Source: Clostridia bacterium (lineage in GTDB: Bacteria > Bacillota > Clostridia > Oscillospirales > CAG-272). Taken from it: a stretch of 10,289 bases of DNA. Shown here piece after piece: positions 6,321 to 10,289 of this stretch (positions are counted from its first letter, which is position 1; each line of letters starts with the position of its first letter). The position numbers and the translations under genes were made by a program. The notes under the pieces were generated by a model. That model saw only the letters and a program-made list of their open reading frames with translations, searched no databases and was not told the DNA's origin. The stretch is taken from positions 1 to 10,289 of the forward strand of contig JAGBTR010000005.1 of assembly GCA_017631215.1 (NCBI GenBank). Reading direction: 5' to 3'.

Positions 6321-7520
6321 TCAAGAAAGCTTGTGTCCGCAGCCGGGGCAGAAAAGGCTACCGCCGTCTACCGTTGCACTGCACATCGGGCAGACCTTTT
6401 TGGCAGGTGCGAGCGACTGTCCGCAGTTGGCGCAGAACTTGGCATCGTTTCCGACCTCACTGCCGCACTTGGGGCAGGTCTTGGCAAGCGGCGAACCGCA
6501 GTTGCCGCAGAATTTAGCGTTATCGCCAACGGGCGACTGGCACTTGGGGCAAAGCTTGGCGGGCGCATTCGATGCGGCGGGCGAGGCAGGCTGGTTGCCG
6601 CGCAGACCCGAAACCACGCCAAAGCCCATACCGGCACCCATACCGACGCCGACGCCGACACCGTAGCCGGGATTTTCCACCGCCTTTTCCAGCGCGTCGT
6701 ACTCACGCTCCTGCTGATAGGTGTAGCCCTCGGCGGCGCGGGCATCGCTCTTGGCCTTGCCGATCTCGCGGATGTGATGGGCCTCCAGCTCGGTGTCGCT
6801 GAGCGACTCCAGACGCTTGGTGACCACGCGCTCCTTGGCCGCACGAAGCTTGGCGAGCGACTCCTCCTCGGCAAAGATGGTGCCGATGTTGAAATGTACG
6901 ACCTCAAGACCGATGTCGTCCAGCTTTTCGTTCAGCTTGATCTGGACTGCCGTAGAGAGCTCCTCGAGCTTGGTTGAGATTTCCAGAATGCCGACACGCT
7001 GACCCGTAATGGTGTTAGCGATCAGATTGCTCAGCGAGGTGAGCATCATTCCCTTGACGGTGCGGCGGATGCTGTCAACGGTGAATTCGGGCAGCTGACC
7101 GACGACCTTAATGACAAACTTGCGCGAATCCTTGACGCGCAGACCCGTCTGACCGCTGCTGCGGACGTTGACGATCAGTCCGTACTGCGGATCCTCCAGC
7201 ACGATGGGTGCGGGCGTGCCCCACAGAACGTCCAGCACCGAAACGCGGTTGATGAAGAATACCTCGCAAGGGAAGGGCGTGTCGGTGTGAAAGAGACGGC
7301 CGAAGAATTTCTTGAGCAGAGGAACGTTCTCGGTGCTCAGATCGTGTCGACCCGAGGCAAACAGGTCCAGAGCCTGTCCTTCCTTGTAGAAAAGAGCCTC
7401 CTGCGATTCGTAGACGATCAGCTGTGAATGGTTGTTGAAGTTCTCGATGTGACTCTTTTGCACGAGCGTGCTGTTGTCCATCGTACAGCTGATCACTTCG
7501 GTTCCTTGATTGAATGCCAT
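6321..7520 (-). CDS. SPFH (stomatin/prohibitin-like) protein with three C-terminal zinc ribbons, YdjI type
   Basis: The 399-residue product belongs to the SPFH group often annotated as 'virion core protein (lumpy skin disease virus)' or COG4260, with Bacillus YdjI as the studied relative. Residues 10-200 form the SPFH domain and 200-280 a charged helical, probably oligomerising segment. A Gly/Val/Met repeat (285-303) then leads through a Pro/Ala linker to three CxxC-x10-CxxC zinc ribbons (Cys324/327/338/341, 349/352/363/366, 377/380/391/394). There is no transmembrane helix, so it should reach the membrane through partners or lipids. It is the first gene after a strong promoter and heads the operon with the four-helix protein, the YidD-like protein and the large ribbon protein. 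ATG 7520 follows AGGAGAACACT. Family known, function here inferred: scaffolding a membrane patch in envelope stress. Confidence 0.93.
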   Translation of the reverse strand: MAFNQGTEVISCTMDNSTLVQKSHIENFNNHSQLIVYESQEALFYKEGQALDLFASGRHDLSTENVPLLKKFFGRLFHTDTPFPCEVFFINRVSVLDVLWGTPAPIVLEDPQYGLIVNVRSSGQTGLRVKDSRKFVIKVVGQLPEFTVDSIRRTVKGMMLTSLSNLIANTITGQRVGILEISTKLEELSTAVQIKLNEKLDDIGLEVVHFNIGTIFAEEESLAKLRAAKERVVTKRLESLSDTELEAHHIREIGKAKSDARAAEGYTYQQEREYDALEKAVENPGYGVGVGVGMGAGMGFGVVSGLRGNQPASPAASNAPAKLCPKCQSPVGDNAKFCGNCGSPLAKTCPKCGSEVGNDAKFCANCGQSLAPAKKVCPMCSATVDGGSLFCPGCGHKLS

Positions 7521-7538
7521 AGTGTTCTCCTATCTGCT

Positions 7539-7578
7539 GTTCGGATTGTGCAATGTTGACAAGCGAGGGCATCCGAAC
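7539..7578 (-). repeat. 8-bp inverted repeat in the SPFH leader
   Basis: GTTCGGAT (7539-7546) and ATCCGAAC (7571-7578) are perfect inverted copies 24 bases apart, wholly within the untranslated leader and close to the ribosome binding site. In RNA they could form a stem that contains one arm of the longer repeat at 7553-7564 in its loop. Confidence 0.6.
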
Positions 7579-7632
7579 CGCGAATAAAGTTACATATTTG
7601 ATTATAGCACTGCTTTCATTGCTTGTCAACAT
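7553..7632 (-). repeat. 12-bp inverted repeat bracketing the SPFH promoter
   Basis: ATGTTGACAAGC (7553-7564) and GCTTGTCAACAT (7621-7632) are perfect inverted copies separated by 56 bases. One arm covers the -35 box; the other lies in the leader about 30-40 bases downstream of the expected start. The layout suits a pair of operator half-sites joined by looping. No known operator consensus is recognised. Confidence 0.6.
7601..7629 (-). promoter_or_regulatory. Sigma-A promoter of the SPFH operon
   Basis: On the minus strand TTGACA (7629-7624), 17 bases, TATAAT (7606-7601) with a TGC extension. Start expected near 7594, leaving a leader of about 75 bases. With no terminator seen between the genes downstream, it probably drives all four genes to 2283. 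Confidence 0.9.
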
Positions 7633-7696
7633 CTTTTTAACAATTTTATCATAGTTTTTTGACAATTTGGGAGGGGGGTAGGGGCGGTAAAAAGAC
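7633..7696. other. Non-coding spacer with G-runs between terminator and SPFH promoter
   Basis: No gene is seen here. The plus strand has an AT-rich stretch (7633-7668) upstream of the SPFH -35 box, which could act as an UP element for that promoter. A G-run cluster follows at 7669-7687: three, six, four and two G's with one- or two-base gaps. Confidence 0.4.
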
Positions 7697-7731
7697 CGAA
7701 AACAAAAGCCCCTGCCTCGGCAGGAGCTTTT
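7697..7731 (-). terminator. Intrinsic terminator after the two-gene membrane unit
   Basis: On the minus strand AAAAGC-TCCTGCC pairs with GGCAGGGGCTTTT (7731-7704) with a short loop and one A-C bulge or mismatch, followed by GTTTTC. It lies about 22 bases after the stop at 7754 and isolates that unit from the SPFH promoter. Confidence 0.82.
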
Positions 7732-7753
7732 GGGGGTGATGTGGAACGGTCTC

Positions 7754-8248
7754 TTATCGTTTTACCGTTTGATTCAAGGCGATCAGTGCGATGATATCGG
7801 TACAGAAAAAGAACTGAAAAAAGATGGTGAGGACCGTGAGAAGAGGTTGATTTTGCTTGAATTTTGCCGCCGCGGGAATGCTGATGGCGGCGGTGAGTAT
7901 CAGCGTCAGCCAATCGAGAAATATCAAAAAAAGGATGAAGGGGAAGGTGAAAAACAGCATAATTGCCATCAAAAGCCCCAGCACGAAGATGGCCAGGTAA
8001 GTGGGGATGTGAAGAAGCTTGACGCGAAGCGCTGTGCGAAGGAGGTCGCGCGGGTCGTCATTTTTCGAAATCCACAGATACACCGCAGTCGTGACGGGCG
8101 CGATGATCAGGCAGACAAGGCAGAGAAGCGACAGCGCGGTCAGGACGGGATCGCCCGTCAGAAACCGCTTGACGACAAAGCCGTAGCCAAGGCAAAGGCA
8201 AAGCAGGTAAGGGAAGAGGATGGTGGGGAGCAACAGTAGCTTTTTCAT
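7754..8248 (-). CDS. Small polytopic membrane protein, function unknown
   Basis: The 164-residue product is almost entirely hydrophobic, with about five segments (4-26, 37-60, 78-97, 98-122 and 134-158) and one polar loop (SKNDDPRDLLRTALRVK, about 61-78) that should be cytoplasmic by the positive-inside rule. No family is recognised and no catalytic motif is visible. Its ATG at 8248 overlaps the stop of the preceding gene in ATGA, with GGAGG a few bases upstream inside that gene, so the two are co-translated. The pairing suggests that it acts with the anchored exported protein, which is inference from overlap only. Confidence 0.78.
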   Translation of the reverse strand: MKKLLLLPTILFPYLLCLCLGYGFVVKRFLTGDPVLTALSLLCLVCLIIAPVTTAVYLWISKNDDPRDLLRTALRVKLLHIPTYLAIFVLGLLMAIMLFFTFPFILFLIFLDWLTLILTAAISIPAAAKFKQNQPLLTVLTIFFQFFFCTDIIALIALNQTVKR

Positions 8249-9126
8249 TGGTCACCCTCCGACGGATACTGCCAATCGTTTCGTTGCTTGAGCTGCTTGA
8301 CGATCTCGGCATCGTCTCGCGGGTCACTCAGCTCTGCGATCGCCCCCTCGCGGACGACGGCTTTGCCGTCCACCCTCTCGACGATCACGGCGTAGCGAAA
8401 ATCGGTGTAAACCGTGCCGCCCTTGCCGTCGTCGTCCGCCGCCGTGGCACTGACGCGGTACAGCTCCTTGCCCGCGGTGTCGGCGTTACAAAAGCGAACG
8501 TACCGACACAGCGATTCGTCCGTGCCCTCGTAGCCGTTTTGCTTGGCGTAGGTGTAGATGGGCTCGTTGAGGGTATAGGTCTTGACCTTCAGCTCGCCCT
8601 TGGGCTTTTTGACGCTGATTTCGGTCTTGGTGCACTTCTCCTCGCGCATCTCGCGGTTCCAGTCGTTGCGCTCCTTGAGTGTCTCGATCGCATCCTGCGA
8701 GCGCGACAGCGCGGCGTTCAGCGTGTGCTCGGCTTTGCCGTCGTGATCGAAATCCTGTTCAAACATATATGGCTCGTAGCAGGTGTCCTGATAGTAATAA
8801 ACGTAGTTGTCCTCGACCCTTTGCGCGATCACAAAGGCGACGGAATAGTAGATGTGTCCGAGATCGGTTTCGTCGTAGCAGAACAGCGTGCGACCGAAGT
8901 CGTCCGTTTCGAGGACGGTGATGGTAGGGTCGTAGATCAGCTCGCCGTTGCTTACATGCCCGGCGGCGTCGAAAATGTTGTTGACGGCAACCGTGTACAG
9001 CGCCTTGTGCTCACCGTGATATCTGCTGTTGCTGTTGATGAGAAGGCAGGCAACGAGCACGAGCGTGAGAATGACGATAAGGACGATGGAGACGGCACGG
9101 AACAGAAAACGAAAAATGTGTTTCAC
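8245..9126 (-). CDS. Membrane-anchored or lipoprotein-like exported protein, function unknown
   Basis: The 293-residue product begins with a basic stretch (VKHIFRFLFR) and a long hydrophobic segment ending LVLVAC (about 11-27). LVAC fits a lipobox, but the following LLI keeps it hydrophobic, so a lipoprotein signal and a simple N-terminal anchor are both possible. The rest is polar, rich in Asp, Glu, Lys and Tyr, and should lie outside the membrane. DFDHDGKAEHTL (about 125-136) resembles a short acidic metal-binding loop. No family is recognised. The GTG at 9126 is chosen because AAGGAGG precedes it by six bases; the longer open frame reading back to 9255 passes through the promoter and has no such site. 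It is first in a two-gene unit with the small membrane protein. Confidence 0.8.
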   Translation of the reverse strand: MKHIFRFLFRAVSIVLIVILTLVLVACLLINSNSRYHGEHKALYTVAVNNIFDAAGHVSNGELIYDPTITVLETDDFGRTLFCYDETDLGHIYYSVAFVIAQRVEDNYVYYYQDTCYEPYMFEQDFDHDGKAEHTLNAALSRSQDAIETLKERNDWNREMREEKCTKTEISVKKPKGELKVKTYTLNEPIYTYAKQNGYEGTDESLCRYVRFCNADTAGKELYRVSATAADDDGKGGTVYTDFRYAVIVERVDGKAVVREGAIAELSDPRDDAEIVKQLKQRNDWQYPSEGDQ

Positions 9127-9140
9127 AGGAGACCTCCTTG
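9127..9140 (-). promoter_or_regulatory. Ribosome binding site fixing the GTG start of the exported protein
   Basis: On the minus strand AAGGAGG followed by TCTCCT and GTG. The complementarity and spacing are ideal, and no competing ATG with a binding site lies nearby, so the GTG at 9126 is taken as the start over the upstream ATG at 9255. Confidence 0.8.
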
Positions 9141-9165
9141 ATCGGATTCGGCGCTTATTTGTTTT

Positions 9166-9194
9166 ATTATAGCACATCCCCCGAGAAAAAGCAA
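9166..9194 (-). promoter_or_regulatory. Probable promoter of the two-gene membrane unit
   Basis: TATAAT (9171-9166) carries the same GTGC extension as the other two minus-strand promoters. At 17 bases upstream sits TTGCTT (9194-9189), a poor -35 box, so recognition would rest on the extended -10. Start expected near 9159, giving a short leader of about 33 bases. Confidence 0.7.
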
Positions 9195-9283
9195 TAACCG
9201 ATTGGTTGAGCGGAGGTAAACGCGATTTGTGGGTCGTGAATGACCAAAAAAACAACTTTTGCTGTGAAATTCCAAAAAGTCTC

Positions 9284-9312
9284 TTGACATACGGACGGCT
9301 TTATGGTAAAAT
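9284..9312 (+). promoter_or_regulatory. Promoter of the tRNA-Gln gene
   Basis: Plus strand TTGACA (9284-9289), 17-base spacer, TAAAAT (9307-9312). The start would fall near 9319, about ten bases before the mature tRNA 5' end. Confidence 0.85.
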
Positions 9313-9329
9313 GTCACGGTATTAAATAT

Positions 9330-9404
9330 TGGGATGTCGCCAAGCGGTAAGGCACCAGACTTTGACTCTGGCATTCGTCGGTTCAAATCCGGCCATCCCA
9401 GCCA
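9330..9404 (+). tRNA. tRNA-Gln (anticodon TTG), CCA encoded
   Basis: The sequence folds into a full cloverleaf. The acceptor stem is TGGGATG (9330-9336) with CATCCCA (9394-9400), including the U1-A72 pair typical of bacterial tRNA-Gln. The anticodon stem CCAGA/TCTGG holds the loop CTTTGAC with anticodon TTG (9362-9364). The T stem is GTCGG/CCGGC with loop TTCAAAT. G9401 is the discriminator and CCA is encoded at 9402-9404. It reads CAA and, by wobble, CAG codons. It stands alone rather than in a tRNA cluster, between two convergently or divergently placed minus-strand units, with its own promoter and terminator. Confidence 0.97.
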
Positions 9405-9442
9405 AAACAAAAGACCACCTCACGGTGGTCTTTTGTTTTGGC
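9401..9442 (+). terminator. Long perfect hairpin terminator of tRNA-Gln, possibly bidirectional
   Basis: A 19-pair perfect stem (9401-9419 with 9424-9442) closes a four-base loop TCAC. The GC-rich core GACCACC/GGTGGTC is flanked by A/T arms with TTTTGTTTT on both strands, so it can stop transcription from either side. The 5' arm begins with the tRNA discriminator base and CCA end. Confidence 0.87.
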
Positions 9443-9475
9443 ACATAAATGGAAGGACTCGAAAGGCGGGGCGGG

Positions 9476-9499
9476 AAAAAGCCCTGAATGGGCTTTTTT
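9476..9499 (-). terminator. Terminator of the MFS transporter gene
   Basis: AAAAAGCCC, five-base loop, GGGCTTTTT, 9-pair stem with T runs on both strands. It lies 12 bases after the MFS stop at 9512 and, being symmetric, can also back up the tRNA terminator from the other direction. Confidence 0.85.
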
Positions 9500-9511
9500 A
9501 GTTCGGATAAC

Positions 9512-10289
9512 TTATTTTATCTCACGCTTAAAAAACCTCTTCATATACAACAAAAGAAGCACACCCAAGATCGGGAAGATCGCCGCGATCAGCATACTGA
9601 CCTTAAATCCTACCTGCTCCGGAGACAAGGACAAGCTGCTTCCAAGCGTCTGCGCCCATTCAGTGGCGGAAATTTTATCAACGATAATTCCCATTGTCTG
9701 AGGTGCAAAGGTAGCGCCGAAGTCGCCACCTGCCGCCATCAGAGCATAAGCGGATACACCGACAGCAGGAATTTTTTCTTCCATAAGAATCAAAGTTCCA
9801 GGCCACAGCATCGATGTGCAGATACCGGTCAAAACACAGCCGACAAGAGAAAGAACTGCATTGGATGAGAATCCAACCAAAACATAGCAGGCAATCGCGC
9901 CGAGCATACTCATCATCAGCACGCGGGAGATGTTTTTACCAAACTTTGCATAAGCGCTTCGCGTAAGAGCAAGAAGCACCGCGAACAAGCACATACCGAA
10001 AAGATCTCCCCACATTTTAGGAATGTAGAGCACGTTTTCCGTATAAACGGAGATCCAGTTTGACATCATGTTCTCGGCGCAGGCACCGAGGAAAATGCAC
10101 GCCATACAGAGCAAGATTCCCTTTGTTCTGTGTGTGGATTTAATCGTTTTTTCTTCATTGTGCTCTACGTTCATATCCGGCAGCTTCGAGGTGAACAGCA
10201 GGATAGAAGCAATGACAGGGAGAGCCGCCCAGAAGAACGTCAGATACATCCAATACTGATTTCCAAGGAATTTGAGGAACAAGGTGCTG
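9512..10289 (-). CDS. MFS transporter, C-terminal half (5' end outside window)
   Basis: The frame is open through the right edge and 258 codons are visible, ending TAA at 9514-9512. A TTG at 10282 is not a likely start because the reading frame and the hydrophobic segment continue beyond it. The visible part holds about seven transmembrane segments with a charged central loop (DMNVEHNEEKTIKSTHRTK) after the first, which matches the loop between helices 6 and 7 of the 12-helix major facilitator superfamily. The second half has GDLFG and a basic RSAYAKFG loop between helices 8 and 9, and GGDFGATFAPQ in helix 11. The fold suggests a secondary transporter for a small solute, possibly a sugar or organic acid; the substrate cannot be read. 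Codons are visibly more AT-rich than in the other genes of the window. Confidence 0.85.
   Translation of the reverse strand, partial: STLFLKFLGNQYWMYLTFFWAALPVIASILLFTSKLPDMNVEHNEEKTIKSTHRTKGILLCMACIFLGACAENMMSNWISVYTENVLYIPKMWGDLFGMCLFAVLLALTRSAYAKFGKNISRVLMMSMLGAIACYVLVGFSSNAVLSLVGCVLTGICTSMLWPGTLILMEEKIPAVGVSAYALMAAGGDFGATFAPQTMGIIVDKISATEWAQTLGSSLSLSPEQVGFKVSMLIAAIFPILGVLLLLYMKRFFKREIK

Noticed and set aside
6640..6670. Short GCCGAC-type tandem repeat on the plus strand
   Set aside because: It is simply the codons of the Gly-Val/Met repeat in the SPFH protein, not a separate element.
5757..6977. Plus-strand open frame of 406 codons
   Set aside because: It crosses two real minus-strand genes and their intergenic gap and shows no domain.
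8248..9141. Plus-strand open frame of 297 codons
   Set aside because: Antisense to the exported-protein gene, with shadow composition and no ribosome binding site.
9127..9255. N-terminal extension of the exported protein to ATG 9255
   Set aside because: It would start upstream of the -10 box at 9166-9171 and lacks a ribosome binding site, while GTG 9126 has a perfect one.
1..10289. CRISPR array, insertion sequence, prophage or defence genes
   Set aside because: No regularly spaced repeats, transposase, integrase or phage proteins were seen on either strand. The phrase 'virion core' attached to the SPFH family is a historical annotation, not evidence of virus.

Overview
The window reads as chromosomal DNA of a Gram-positive bacterium, most likely an uncultured or lightly studied member of the Clostridia (Oscillospirales-like). 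The grounds are GC-rich coding sequence with strong ribosome binding sites of the AGGAGG type, TGn-extended sigma-A promoters (the ten bases GTGCTATAAT occur three times), a yybP-ykoY manganese riboswitch with a transcription-terminator expression platform, and an SPFH protein with zinc ribbons of the YdjI type. The taxonomic assignment is inference. Nearly everything is coded on the minus strand; only the tRNA lies on plus.

Reading from right to left, the direction of transcription: (1) 10289-9512 is the C-terminal half of an MFS transporter, cut by the window edge, followed by a terminator hairpin. (2) 9330-9404 is a tRNA-Gln(TTG) on the plus strand with its own promoter and a very long perfect hairpin terminator that starts at the tRNA 3' end. 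(3) 9126-7754 is a two-gene unit of unknown function, a membrane-anchored exported protein (GTG start) overlapping by ATGA with a small polytopic membrane protein, with a promoter in front and a terminator behind. (4) 7520-2283 is a four-gene operon: an SPFH/stomatin-like protein ending in three zinc ribbons, a four-helix membrane protein, a YidD-family protein with an extra two-helix membrane segment at its N terminus, and a 969-residue zinc-ribbon, coiled-coil and beta-propeller protein with repeated Gly-Cys motifs. (5) 2179-1 is a P-type cation ATPase gene cut by the left edge, preceded by a strong promoter and a well-formed Mn2+ riboswitch.

The ATPase and its riboswitch form a self-contained manganese detoxification unit: high Mn2+ should stabilise the aptamer, prevent terminator formation and switch on the exporter. 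The four-gene operon is the most unusual part. Its SPFH member is related to Bacillus YdjI, which works with membrane partners and a PspA-type protein in a membrane-stress system. Here the partners are different (a YidD-like protein and a giant Gly-Cys protein) and no PspA is present, so it may be an undescribed membrane-organising or membrane-stress module. That functional statement is inference from family and context only.

The left edge carries a perfect 30-base palindrome that coincides with the loss of a conserved ATPase sequence, so the first few bases may be an assembly artefact.
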